Shown piece by piece: positions 41,640-52,164 of a stretch of 64,000 nucleotides of DNA. A model generated the notes under the pieces. The model ran no database searches, was not told the DNA's origin, and saw only the letters and a list, made by a program, of their open reading frames with translations. This DNA comes from Skeletonema tropicum (lineage: Eukaryota > Bacillariophyta > Thalassiosirophyceae > Thalassiosirales > Thalassiosiraceae): positions 806,001 to 870,000 of the forward strand of contig CM074132.1 of assembly GCA_037178625.1 (NCBI GenBank), in the 5' to 3' direction. Both the position numbers and the translations under genes were made by a program. Positions within the stretch are counted from its first letter, which is position 1. Each line of letters starts with the position of its first letter.

Positions 41640-44581
41640 ATATCTCGGCATCTATATGTCAACATCGGCCTAAACGGCCCCAGTATCTCGGCACTATGGC
41701 CCCAGTCTCGGCACGTTCTAATGAACAGTCTGCACTCTCTCGGCCTGGTTTGGCCATCAATCTATCTCGACTACCTGCCAAGAGGGCAATATTACGGGTC
41801 GTGATATCGATGATTAAGTTGAGGTGTCTTTTTGGATTTTCGACCATAACAATTATCATGGACGGTGTTTTTCGTTGACAAGTGTTTTTTGCGAGGGCGG
41901 CCGAGTTGTGGTTATATCGAACGGAATTGGTGGTCTCATTGTTATGGTTTGTTACCCCCTCTGGAAAAAATTGGATTTGGATTTGGAGCTCGACCCCTAA
42001 AAATCATTCATCTGAAAATCAATCGTCAAAAACATCTATCATCTGAAATAAATCAGTGGCCTTATGGCAATACATATCACGGTCGCACGACCAATCGTCC
42101 ATCGAGTTAATTCTCAGCAATTCATTCGCTCTGCTCAATTTAGTTGACTGGCCTGACGTGGGCTAGTCTTCTATCGTTCTCCCTCTGTGGGACTTTTCTC
42201 CGCCCCCTCGGGGGATTTTACTCTATCCATCCTCTTCGGTCTTTTATCTGGTTCTCGATTCATTGCTCGGCAATTAATTCGACATGATTTTAGTGTCTCT
42301 ATGGGCAATTCTTCTATCTATCCCTCTTCGGACTTCACTCAATGCGGGGCAAGTCATCTATCTGCACCTCTGGAAACATGACCTTATCATCAGGGCATCA
42401 TTCCTTTGACTCTCTTCAGCACTTATCCGCACGCTGGAACGGATCAGAGGCCTGGCACTTTTACTTTATCCCATGACTCCCTGGGAGTTATATCTCGCTC
42501 TTTGACGGGCCTATCTATTTCTCGGTTGTTCAGCGCTCAGCGTCTCCTCTAGATCTTCAATCCACTCTCATCGAATTCAGACTCTTTATCCTCCCCTCCC
42601 GGGGTGGTCTCTCTTTCTCTTGCGATTATCCATACCACAATCGGCCCATGGTGAGGTGCCATTTGCCGCAAACTTCGCAGTAAAATCTTCCTTCCAGACG
42701 GCGACGATATTTTACTCTCCCTCATCATCTTCACTCTCATACATTTTCGGGTGTGTGAGGCGTTGAACCAGGGCGTCCCTGCTGGGATCTCTCTCTGAGT
42801 CTGTGGTCGTATGTACCTTGCTAGGGCTAGGGCACCTCGGTCTCTCTCAGGATCCCTCCCGGCAGCTCTGCTTCTCACCTTCTGGGCCTCTAACCATATC
42901 CCAGTTCAGGGATTGGCTGAACTTTCTGTCGTCTTGTACGACCTCTTTATATCACCTGGTCTCTTTATCAACCACAGACGATAGTCTCGATAATTCCCTC
43001 TTGGCTAATGTCAAACTAGGGTTGGGACAGTTCATTGAATTCTTCTGCGGTCAAGTGCTCGTTCAGCACTGCAATCTTGGCTGGGGTGACCCTGTACTTG
43101 TATAGCCTCTTGGCCCACCACAGCTTCCGCTTGCACCTGCATATGGGAGTGGAACCGATGATATCGGGGTAAGCGACAGCTGTACCTTGGGCGCATCATT
43201 GGCGCTTGCGGATTAAATACAACCCCCGATTGTAGGGAGGATATCTTCATCTCGGCGCCTTTATCGGCACCATCCGACATTGCACACGCAATACTTATTC
43301 TCGCATCATTCAGCCAGCAAGCTATGTTTACGTCTACATATGATCGGGTTCCATGATGGCTTTGTTTTTCTCGCATCATTCGGCATTTATTGTCTACTCG
43401 CAACTCGATTGCATGGGAAGGAAACTTCTCCCTCTCTTCATCTCGTTCTTCATCGGACCTATCAACTTATTCGCTGTACAATTCACATTGGGTGGAGTAC
43501 AGTATCGCACTCTCTGCTTCGCTTCGCTCCTACCTTTCTGGTGGTGGGCTCTTGCCACAATTGTCTCTATTCTTCAATCCCTATCTCGCTCGTTGTCTCG
43601 CGTTCCGGCCTTGACATTTGTATTCTCTTCGGAGACTTTCCTCTTCCCTCTGCGTACAGCTCTCTCGCGGCTCTACCGCCTCCTGGCGCATTCAACACAA
43701 TCCGCTGGATCTTCTCTGCTCGACTTGACCAACTCCAAGTCATTCCCCTAATCAATAGTACTGGGTCATCCGTGCTTGTGATGTTTCTCCGCTATATTTG
43801 TCCCGACACTCTCTTGTCATCACAATTCCTCACACCTCTCTCGACTGTCGACTCCAAGTGTTTCAATGTAGTCCTCATTCCCACTCTTAACGCCCTCCAC
43901 ATACTGTGATCGCAGGTGGATCGATTCTCAATCACACATCCCCCTGTTTGTACGAGCCACAACAGCTCCCTTCTTTTTTCGCTCACATTCTCAGTCCCAA
44001 CTGCCAATCGTTGAAACCGGTTTGGCGTTGTTCGGCATGTCAAACGTACATATTTCTCTTCCACTTTGATCACTCGATCGCACACAGCGCACGTGTTATC
44101 TCTCATCATTTATATTTGTCTCTCCTCCGACGAGTGGGGGCCTTTAGCTACACTATATTCTCTCAGCATTGGGTTCAAATTGGTTGCACTTTTCTGTTCT
44201 GGTGTCTCTCCTGCGAATTGGAAGAACTAGTTCAAGGGTTGTTTCAAGATACAACTCTTCGCGACTAGCATCGTAAATATTTGGACCCTTTTCGGTGGGA
44301 TGTCTCTTTAGAGTCGTCAAACACCACGCGATTCGTCCCGAGTCAGGAATTCCGGTCGGTACTCCACATGGCTGTTCGTATATAGATATAGGTGTACTGT
44401 TGGATCCGCATTGAACAGGCCATTGCAGCGTCTATTGAGTTTATGTTCATCCCGTGAGGAAAATCTGACCTTTCTCGACACAGTCTCTTGGGATAAGGTG
44501 ATACGTTTGATGATTTGATGAGGCCTCTTTATCAGCCGAGGAAGCCCTACTATTGGACTCACACAGCCAAAGAATGGATAG
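41640..44581. other. degenerate middle of the retroelement
   Basis: Pyrimidine-rich on the plus strand, many short open frames, none recognisable; no YxDD or RNase H signature found in any frame. On the minus strand, 43035-43190 reads like a coding scrap (LWWAKRLYKYRVTPAKIAVL, then NEHLTAEEFNELSQP) ending in a stop. Its relation to the element is unknown. Confidence 0.4.
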
Positions 44582-44635
44582 TGGTTTCGGAACCCGCGCA
44601 GCTCTTCGGTCATCATCCATCTTCCCCTAGTAGTC

Positions 44636-46000
44636 TTGATCCAACCTTTCTGGCATGGAGCGACGAAATTTGGGTGTGTTTTCTATCATAATCATCCGGA
44701 TCCGGATCTCATCCGCATCAATGTTTTCGAGTTTTCAGCCAGGTCAAGAGCGTCTCTCCGTCATTACAGAGACATTATCGACAGGGCAACTATTGAAAGG
44801 GAAACTCGTCGATCCACTGCGTCTAAACCGCATCGTACTCGAAAATCCAGGATCATTCACTACCTGAAGTTTTGTGAAATGGTCGATGTTAAGGATCCAT
44901 GCATGGAATCGGCCCCTCTTGAGGCTCGCCATCTCCTCCTTGCATGTTATACCGTCCATCTTATCCAAGGCAATACCATCAAGTCTATTCGCATCAAGCA
45001 CGCTACCCTTCGCGGATATCTCTCTGCTGCGATCGGTCTTCACAGTAATAGAAATCTACCTGACCCAACGGACCCAATCTTCGTGAAGGAGGACTTGGTC
45101 ACTCCTCTTCTGCAAGCTGTCAAGTCATACGAATCTGTCAAGAATCGGAAAGAGACGATTTACGACTCTATGCTAGCCAATATGTTGAAGTTAGTCCGTC
45201 TCCAGCAACCTCATTCGTTAGAGTCCTCTATACTGGATTGGATTTTGCTTGGCCGCTTCACGGGGGCACGTCGCAGTGAGTGGTGTCAGGACGGTCCAGG
45301 CATCGAAATGACCGAACCCACAATTGCTCAGGACACACCTCAACCAAAGGCATTTATAGGGGAGGATTTTCGATTCTTTGATAAGTCTGGCCATCGCATT
45401 TATAATTTGACTCCGGCTCACGTTACTGTGGTGGACGGAGTCAAGATTTGTTGGCGTTTTCAAACGAACAAGGACAATGGCCAAGTTATTCCTTACAAAC
45501 GAGATTATGAACGTCCTTCAGTTTGTCCGGTTCTAGCAGCATTTCGTATTGCGCTTCGAGCGTTTGCTCTCAACGTCTCTGCTTCTATCCCATTAGCAGT
45601 GTACGCAGACCCTTCCTCTCCTACGGGTTATGCCCTTATCAGGGCTTCACAAGTGGCGAAATTCATTCGGGGTTCCGCTCAAACAACCTTCAACCTTAGT
45701 CCTACCGACAAATCTCTCCTTAACTGGACGTGTCATTCTATTCGTGTCACGGCAGCGAATATTCTTCACAGGGCCAATATGTCCGATTCCTACATCCAAA
45801 CCCGCCTTCGCTGGAAAGGCAACACATTCCTGATGTATCTCCGCAATTCATTCTACTCGGCAGATCAACATACTGCTGCAATGCAGATATCTAATATCAA
45901 TCTCCCTCCTCTGCCTACTACGGACGGCAAACGCTATCGAGATCCCGAACCTCATGAGCTGGCTTATACCAAACACTCTGCTCTAACCCGAGCGGAATGA
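44636..46000 (+). CDS. tyrosine recombinase of the retroelement
   Basis: 454 codons from a TTG; the frame is open from 44582, no early ATG, so the true start may need splicing or frameshifting. N-terminal core-binding part is helical and basic. Catalytic domain has the family signature: first Arg in LLGRFTGARRSEW (about codon 212), the HxxR box in WTCHSIRVTAANILH (about 366), a basic WKG in RLRWKGNTFLMY and the nucleophile Tyr in FLMYLRNSFY (about 401). These enzymes cut and rejoin DNA through a 3'-phosphotyrosine and integrate DIRS-order and Crypton elements. All catalytic residues seem present. The split repeats directly downstream favour the PAT/Ngaro group. Confidence 0.82.
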   Translation: MIQPFWHGATKFGCVFYHNHPDPDLIRINVFEFSARSRASLRHYRDIIDRATIERETRRSTASKPHRTRKSRIIHYLKFCEMVDVKDPCMESAPLEARHLLLACYTVHLIQGNTIKSIRIKHATLRGYLSAAIGLHSNRNLPDPTDPIFVKEDLVTPLLQAVKSYESVKNRKETIYDSMLANMLKLVRLQQPHSLESSILDWILLGRFTGARRSEWCQDGPGIEMTEPTIAQDTPQPKAFIGEDFRFFDKSGHRIYNLTPAHVTVVDGVKICWRFQTNKDNGQVIPYKRDYERPSVCPVLAAFRIALRAFALNVSASIPLAVYADPSSPTGYALIRASQVAKFIRGSAQTTFNLSPTDKSLLNWTCHSIRVTAANILHRANMSDSYIQTRLRWKGNTFLMYLRNSFYSADQHTAAMQISNINLPPLPTTDGKRYRDPEPHELAYTKHSALTRAE

Positions 46001-46135
46001 GGTGCGCTTCTTTTTTTACACCATGTTCCTCTGTGTGGTCATTTCACGCCTATTCCCTACGTTCATTCGTCGTCTTTGTGTTGACACGAAGTATTCGACA
46101 TTCTTCACACCTCGTGTCATCACATCTCTCATGGT

Positions 46136-46325
46136 GGCTGACACTGCCGAATTTACTTCGGCTTTCGAGGCTGGGTCCAAACTTAGAGTAGTTTGTACCT
46201 GATTACTAGAGACATCTTTGCATACACATAACGTAGTCTGCAATAAGCAGCTCTAGTACCTCTTTTTCTAGCGTGACAGACCACACAGGAGGACCAAGGC
46301 GCGACGCCGGTTTTCCGCAGGAAAA
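46136..46325 (+). repeat. split repeat B1
   Basis: 190 bp starting ggctgacactgccgaattta and ending ttccgcaggaaaa, matching B2 at 46540-46729 over the same length with no difference that I can see. Confidence 0.9.
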
Positions 46326-46521
46326 TCACAGGTAGACTTGGCCCGCACGAAATCGGATCTCGTCACACCTGTCTTTCTCCTTCTCTTTCTTCCGGCTTCT
46401 CGCATCGCTCTGGTCGTTAGGGACAGACAGAAGGGATGTTGAGAGAGAGAGAACAGCCATGGACATTGTTCATCAAGCACCAATATCGTGTAGAACAATC
46501 CTATAGCTGTTCATCTTTTTT
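46321..46521 (+). repeat. split repeat A2 (uninterrupted)
   Basis: 201 bp matching A1. It overlaps the last five bases of B1 (gaaaa). Contains the empty CATG site of the nested 1.1-kb element. Confidence 0.88.
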
Positions 46522-46539
46522 TTCCCACCCACCCGACCC

Positions 46540-46729
46540 GGCTGACACTGCCGAATTTACTTCGGCTTTCGAGGCTGGGTCCAAACTTAGAGTAGTTTGT
46601 ACCTGATTACTAGAGACATCTTTGCATACACATAACGTAGTCTGCAATAAGCAGCTCTAGTACCTCTTTTTCTAGCGTGACAGACCACACAGGAGGACCA
46701 AGGCGCGACGCCGGTTTTCCGCAGGAAAA
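46540..46729 (+). repeat. split repeat B2, right end of element
   Basis: 190 bp, copy of B1. Separated from A2 by 18 bp (ttcccacccacccgacccg region). Confidence 0.9.
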
Positions 46730-46804
46730 ACGGTCAAAATAAAACCCTCTCCTCTGCGATCTGCGATCTTCCGCCTCGCCCAAGCAAAGGCAACCCTCCT
46801 CTAA

Positions 46805-49800
46805 ATGGTGCAAAGAACCATCATGACACGCACCATCAACAATCGTCCCTTCAACAACGACAGCGACGATGATTCGTCAACTGAAAGTCTATTAGTCTCA
46901 CCCACCAAGTCTATCGATGCAAGGTCTTGTTGGCGTGGAAAAGAATCGGGAGAAATTCAACATGGTAATAGTTTCAAAAATCATTCCAACGGCGACGATG
47001 ATCGTACCGACACCACAGATAACAATAGAACAATGGACGTAACATTTCAAGATTCAATCGATATACCACACAGAGAAGAACAGCAGCAACATGACGACTC
47101 CTTGCTATTCGAGACAGATGCTGCAGATGCCGCCACACCAGCAAAAGAACGATTTAGTTATGCCGCGGCCATGGAACAATTGGATGATAGTTGGTTGGCT
47201 CCTACTCCGAAACGGCCGGGTAATTGCGACGGCGACAATAGCCTTGATTTGACAATGGAGGAGGAGGAGGTGAATGTGGGAAAATGTCTGGAAGAGCAAT
47301 TTTCAGAGAGTCCAGTCTCTGATGAATTGCCACACCAGGGAGACATTTTTGAAGAGATGCCCCGCGATGAAATTGTTGCAACGGCAAAGAAGGACGGTGA
47401 AGAGGATAATACCGCAAAATCTTCCCCTCCGAAAGTTGATATTGATACTGCACTTGCTCCTGCACCCAAACATGCATCAGAGTCAACAGTAAAGCCGGCA
47501 CTGCTCAATAATCAAAACATTCCATCACGCAACAGTGACATTGACTCATCCGCAGTAGAAGCAGATATAACCTCCGCCATCTTTCGTCATGCACCCATTC
47601 CTCACACTGATCAACAACAGAAAATCGCAACATCAACTTCATCCAATATGATGACATTGCAACTTGGTCATCCAGTCAATGAAAGTTATGATAGTGTCGA
47701 ACAGCGGAAACTACATTTGGAACAAGAGTCGAAACATTGTATTTCGAGTTTCTTGGTGGATAGGGATAGAGTTGAGAATGATATTGTCATGACAACGAAT
47801 CGGGTTGGTGATAATAAATCAATGATTGGTGGTGCAGGTGATGGAGTGGGAGGAGAGAAGCGGAATGATTCTGTGTTGGACACGTTGAAAGAAGAAGAAC
47901 ATTCGCAGAAAGAGAACGATGGTGCCATGAATGAGACGTTATCATCTGTGGATGATGGTGATGAAGAAGAGCAATATTTCAAAAACTCGGTGTTGGACAC
48001 TTTGGAAGAACATGATGTAGATGAGGCAGAATTGACATTGACACAAACGGCTGACTGTACTGCCGATTCGGATGGGTTTTTGAAGAAGATTGAACATAAT
48101 GCCGAGAATGATGAGCAAGATAATTTGGTGGTGCATCGTTATGAAGAGGCAGTGGTGGATGGAAATGATGTAATGAATGAAGCATCAGATGCTGCTGAGA
48201 AAAAAGAAGGAGAAGATGAACCCATCGGTGAATCTCATCCGACGGATCTTTCGGAAGAATTAGCTGTGGAGAAGAATGTAACTCTAACCGAGGAAGAAAA
48301 TGCCAAGTACGAAGACGAAAGAATCGAGAAGGATGCGAATGAGATCATACCTGGGTCTAATCTGACTTATCACACAGCTCCAACTGAAAGTATTGCCAAT
48401 GATAATGGTAAAGATGGAGAAGCAGCTGAAAATGATAGCAATGGAACTGCACCGGAGCATCATCTGTCGAGCCCCTCAGCGTCTCCAGCTGAAGCAAATA
48501 ATAGACAAGGGCCTACCTCTCCTGTGATTGAAAGCAGTGAAATTGGCAGTGGCTATGACTTGAAGGGTGAGGATATCATCGAGAATAAGCCAGACCTCAC
48601 TTCGTCCAGAGGTGACTCGCTCGCCTTTTCAACGTCAGCTGGCACAGAAGATACGCTGGAACTTTCCCGACAGGCTCACAATGCCAGCCAGTCCAGCGAA
48701 GAAAGTGGCAACATTGAGAAAAAGATTAGATCGGTTGCCCCTGCAAGTAATGCTGGAGATGATTATCTAGAGTACAGCACTTCTTATCAACCATCATCAG
48801 AAATTGAAGCGGGCGCTGATCTTTCATTTGATAGCAACGGCCTCAGTGCTTCACTCGACGTTTCACTGAGCAACGTTGACAGGGAAGCCTTATTTGCGGG
48901 CTCTTTTACCCAACAATTGTCTCCAATTCGGCAAAACTCCTCATCCCCTCATGATCTTAGTCACCGTCACGATGATGATTTGAAAGGAGATGCAATTCAG
49001 CTGCCGGCTACATTGGATACAACTCCTGTGTCCGGTAGCTTGATTCGCTGTGATAATGTGGCAAAAGCAGCTGGAGGACCTTTGGAAGGTTCTCCAGCCA
49101 CGTCTTCTACCGCTGAACATGCTGAAGTCAACAAAGGCTCGATCTTTGCCGTCCTCTCACAGGTGAACACTGGCGCTTCCTCAAATAATGTGGTTGTTCA
49201 AAATGAGCTCCCATTGAATGGACAGGCATGCAGCAGTGAAAAGAATGAACTCCTTTTGTGCCCATCTGGAGATGGCAGCCCAAAGGAGCATGCTGTCGCC
49301 GAGTGTGCAAGTGTTGAATTTGAGGCACAAAAGGCAAATGTCGAGACAACGGATGCACACATCGACTCCCAAAGTCCCATTGGCGAAGAACTGGATGAAA
49401 GAAACAAATCTTTGGAAGATTTGTCTTCTTATCAGCAAAGTTTCAATTCCACTTCTAATGCTTTTTTGGAGCGTTTGCGAGGTGCTGCTGAGAAGAGAAA
49501 ACGTGAAGTAACAAAAGCTCGTTTCTCTATGGAGAGGAAGGAACAAATTCTATACGAAAAGAAGGAAGATCGTGATGTAATGCCAACCTTGTCAGAGGTG
49601 GCCGAAGAGAAGAAAAATGAGCCAATCAAAACTTCTACTTTTATGATGACTCAAGCCAAGCCCTTCGGTGCAAGACCATTACCCTCATCAGCCACCTCAT
49701 CTGAACCCACTTCTCAGCTTCAGAGAGGATATTCTCATCCGACGTCAACTTCGACGAGAGGGTCCAAACGCAAGTCGCCAGATGCTTTGGGATCCCACAA

Positions 49801-50227
49801 GAATGATGTTAAGCCCTATGAAACGAATGCGGCAGTCGGTGCCAAACCGCCCAAGCGCCTTCTATCAGGCAATGATGCGTCCAAAGCCAAAGAGATGACC
49901 CGAAAGAGATTATTACAAGAGGAAGAGGAGAGGATTCGGAGAGAATCAGTCTTCAGAGCTCGACCATTGCCTGCGTCAACTCTTCCCCGTGCCGGTCTTT
50001 TAGAGCAACAAACTCGCACAAGTCATAACATCAAGGCTTCTCGGGCTGGCAAGGAAAACAGTGCATTTGAGCCCAGCAGTACCGCACGTGCAGAGAAACG
50101 CGCTGCTTGGAATGCAGGGAAGAAAGAACGTGAAGAAGATCGTCGACAGGAACAAAACCGCAAGAGGAATGCTCTCATTAATGAAGCAAATGAAGATATT
50201 GAAAAACTGAAGCGATTTCTCAGATAA
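46805..50227 (+). CDS. large acidic disordered protein with FxARPLP motifs (TPX2-like?)
   Basis: 1140 residues, one exon. Residues 1-900 are acidic and low in order (many Asp/Glu/Ser/Asn); short repeats such as SVLDTLKEEEHSQKEN and SVLDTLEEHDVDEAE occur near 47870-48010. The last 240 residues are basic and helical. The motif F-x-A-R-P-L-P occurs twice (KPFGARPLP about residue 955, VFRARPLPASTLPRAG about 1050), followed by KENSAFEPSSTARAEKRAAW and a charged coiled coil to the end. FxARPLP-type motifs are typical of TPX2-family spindle proteins, so a microtubule role is possible. The first ATG lies only 75 bp from the retroelement end, so the insertion may sit in its promoter. Confidence 0.6.
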   Translation: MVQRTIMTRTINNRPFNNDSDDDSSTESLLVSPTKSIDARSCWRGKESGEIQHGNSFKNHSNGDDDRTDTTDNNRTMDVTFQDSIDIPHREEQQQHDDSLLFETDAADAATPAKERFSYAAAMEQLDDSWLAPTPKRPGNCDGDNSLDLTMEEEEVNVGKCLEEQFSESPVSDELPHQGDIFEEMPRDEIVATAKKDGEEDNTAKSSPPKVDIDTALAPAPKHASESTVKPALLNNQNIPSRNSDIDSSAVEADITSAIFRHAPIPHTDQQQKIATSTSSNMMTLQLGHPVNESYDSVEQRKLHLEQESKHCISSFLVDRDRVENDIVMTTNRVGDNKSMIGGAGDGVGGEKRNDSVLDTLKEEEHSQKENDGAMNETLSSVDDGDEEEQYFKNSVLDTLEEHDVDEAELTLTQTADCTADSDGFLKKIEHNAENDEQDNLVVHRYEEAVVDGNDVMNEASDAAEKKEGEDEPIGESHPTDLSEELAVEKNVTLTEEENAKYEDERIEKDANEIIPGSNLTYHTAPTESIANDNGKDGEAAENDSNGTAPEHHLSSPSASPAEANNRQGPTSPVIESSEIGSGYDLKGEDIIENKPDLTSSRGDSLAFSTSAGTEDTLELSRQAHNASQSSEESGNIEKKIRSVAPASNAGDDYLEYSTSYQPSSEIEAGADLSFDSNGLSASLDVSLSNVDREALFAGSFTQQLSPIRQNSSSPHDLSHRHDDDLKGDAIQLPATLDTTPVSGSLIRCDNVAKAAGGPLEGSPATSSTAEHAEVNKGSIFAVLSQVNTGASSNNVVVQNELPLNGQACSSEKNELLLCPSGDGSPKEHAVAECASVEFEAQKANVETTDAHIDSQSPIGEELDERNKSLEDLSSYQQSFNSTSNAFLERLRGAAEKRKREVTKARFSMERKEQILYEKKEDRDVMPTLSEVAEEKKNEPIKTSTFMMTQAKPFGARPLPSSATSSEPTSQLQRGYSHPTSTSTRGSKRKSPDALGSHKNDVKPYETNAAVGAKPPKRLLSGNDASKAKEMTRKRLLQEEEERIRRESVFRARPLPASTLPRAGLLEQQTRTSHNIKASRAGKENSAFEPSSTARAEKRAAWNAGKKEREEDRRQEQNRKRNALINEANEDIEKLKRFLR

Positions 50228-50372
50228 GTAGAGATTCTATGCGGCACGCATTTGTACCATCAACAATAGCAGGTTGCTATTTGTACAGTTAAAATTACAT
50301 TTTAGTGGGTCTATAATATTAATTTAAACAAGATTCTATTAGCTAGCAAGGGACACGGGTGAGGAACATATA

Positions 50373-51422
50373 TTAGGGAGTAAAGAAGAGCGGTAAAAGG
50401 CTTGCATCATCATGTAAATGTGCAGCCTCCTTGCTGAAATCCATCTCCACAGCGAGGGACTCTTCAACATTCTCGTCTATGCTTCTTAGAACTTCGAGAT
50501 TTGCTCCCCGTTGTAAGCTCTTCATGTGCAAGTCTAATTCACTTCCCTCTCCACCCTCAAAGTATCTCTTGGTATGGTCAAAGAGTTTCTTGATGGCATC
50601 TACAAGTGCTGGAGTAGTCAAGAAGTTCGGCACTCCTCCGCCTACATCCATCTGTAACAAGTATTCAATATCAAAGCCATCATCAGTCGGAGCAAGAGTG
50701 GCAGCAAAGAGATGAGACTTTGCCCTAGTATGGCGTTGTCCTTCCGGTAGCAAGTAGTTGTGCTGCTCTTCCATTTCAGTTCCCCAAAGCATCGTTGCGC
50801 CATTCTCGAACTCTTGCATACCTCCAATAATGAGCTGTTCTCGTGGAGAAATGATGCTCTGCTTTGTTTGTGTGTAGCCAACTCCAACGCGAGTACATTT
50901 ACCATACTTTTCTTCATCTCCAATAACTGAGTTGACGGTTTGAAGATCATCGATTGGGTACACTTCTTCGTTTCTAGCACAAGCATCATCCCACTTCTTC
51001 CTCTCGTCTAGATCCATGATAAAATGCGAAAAGCGCTCACCAATAAGAGGTCCCTTGATAGAAGACCTGAAGCGCAGCAATGGTGTCTTGATGTTCTGGT
51101 AGCTGTCTATCTTGTCAATTTGGTGCACAGTCTTACGTGCATTGTTCTCTAACTTCTTCCATTTCAAAGAATCACTGCCGTTTGCAAGTGATTCAAACCC
51201 ACCTGAGTTTCCTTCCATCACATGTCTTGCTAACGGAGAAGCCGTTTGGACACGATCAAAGAGTGTTTCAAAGTCTGGTAGCTCAATCTCGACTCCGGTA
51301 GTCCATTCTTTGCGTGTAGCAACGGGTGATGCGGTCAACGGACTCTGCCCTGTGGTGGTAAAGGCGAGTGCACCTGAGTAGGTTGAGATGAGGACGATGG
51401 CTGCAGTGGCGTAGGACTTCAT
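50373..51422 (-). CDS. plastid-targeted START-domain protein
   Basis: 349 residues from ATG 51422, chosen because MKSYATAAIVLISTYSGALAF is a signal peptide ending in the plastid A-F cleavage motif; the frame goes on upstream only to a non-ATG codon. The body resembles the START / lipid-transfer fold: LLRFRSSIKGPLIGERFSHF, MDLDERKKWDDACARNEEVY, SPREQLIIGGMQ, LLQMDVGGGVPNF and a final helix region with DAIKKLFDHTKRYFEG. START domains bind a lipid in a deep cavity. Role in plastid lipid handling is an inference. Confidence 0.75.
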   Translation of the reverse strand: MKSYATAAIVLISTYSGALAFTTTGQSPLTASPVATRKEWTTGVEIELPDFETLFDRVQTASPLARHVMEGNSGGFESLANGSDSLKWKKLENNARKTVHQIDKIDSYQNIKTPLLRFRSSIKGPLIGERFSHFIMDLDERKKWDDACARNEEVYPIDDLQTVNSVIGDEEKYGKCTRVGVGYTQTKQSIISPREQLIIGGMQEFENGATMLWGTEMEEQHNYLLPEGQRHTRAKSHLFAATLAPTDDGFDIEYLLQMDVGGGVPNFLTTPALVDAIKKLFDHTKRYFEGGEGSELDLHMKSLQRGANLEVLRSIDENVEESLAVEMDFSKEAAHLHDDASLLPLFFTP

Positions 51423-52164
51423 TGCTGTTGCTGTTGTGATCAGAAGGAAATTATGAGCACAGCATATGATGATCAATGCCAGCTGCAACAATCTGTGGGA
51501 TTAAATTCCTCCGTTCGACTGACAGCTAAAGCAATGCGGTGGGATTAAACACCTCCGTTCATGGTATGATGTGGTGTGGATATGGTGGCTTTTCTACAGA
51601 GATCGCCCATTTTCTGACTTCTCTTCGAGGTGTCAAGGAGGTTCTCATTTTTAGGGGTATGCCCTCTAAAATTTGATTAGAACAATCATGTTGTTTCTTC
51701 TCCCGAAAGAGGGCGTGAGGAATATCTGGCCCCCTTTTCACCACATACTACTCCGAAGCAGCTGTTTCAAGCAAGACCAGCCGAGGAATACAATACTTAT
51801 GATGTGGTGTCTATGTTATGACTTACTCCAACTCTTGTCACTGCTTGTTCGTCTCCAGATAAGCAATTGAAGAGATTAACATCAACGGCACGGTTGCCTA
51901 CGTAATTCTGAACGAGTGTGGCCAAACTCATCTATCTACAAAGAGAAAGGTAGCTTCTTATGTTCTCTCTCTATATGAACAACATTTGTAATTTTATAGT
52001 CCTTTCTCTTAGAGTGTTGACAACAGCGTTTACAAGTGATATCTTCAACACTAAATTGCTCTTCATGGCTGCTAATTGTACAATTGTTCATCACTCTTCT
52101 GCATATCACATTCTCTGTTCAAAGCCAAAACACAAATACTTGACATCATAATCATCATTCTGCA
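51423..52164. other. intergenic, short direct repeat
   Basis: The word gtgggattaaa(t/c)(t/a)cctccgttc occurs at about 51496 and 51540. No gene is seen. Confidence 0.4.

Larger units (their letters stand above)
38487..46729 (+). mobile_element. PAT/Ngaro-type (DIRS order) tyrosine-recombinase retroelement
   Basis: Two repeat pairs are interleaved as A1, ORFs, B1, A2, B2. A is 201 bp (38487-38627 plus 39744-39803, interrupted by a nested element; A2 46321-46521) and B is 190 bp (46136-46325; 46540-46729). This split direct repeat plan is the known signature of PAT, Ngaro and related DIRS-order elements, which replicate through a circular intermediate integrated by a tyrosine recombinase. In order it carries a gag-like frame, a degenerate middle, and an apparently intact recombinase. 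I could not find reverse transcriptase or RNase H motifs in 41.7-44.6 kb, so this copy seems degenerate or internally deleted. It lies between two genes and ends 75 bp before the next start codon. Confidence 0.78.

Noticed and set aside
42100..44300. Search for reverse transcriptase and RNase H between the gag-like ORF and the recombinase
   Set aside because: No YxDD or RNase H motif could be found in any frame, so none is claimed; frames such as 43280-43909 look like translated pyrimidine-rich DNA.
44636..46000. Assignment of the recombinase to a Crypton
   Set aside because: Cryptons lack split direct repeats and a gag-like ORF; the repeat structure fits PAT/Ngaro better, though a phylogeny would decide.
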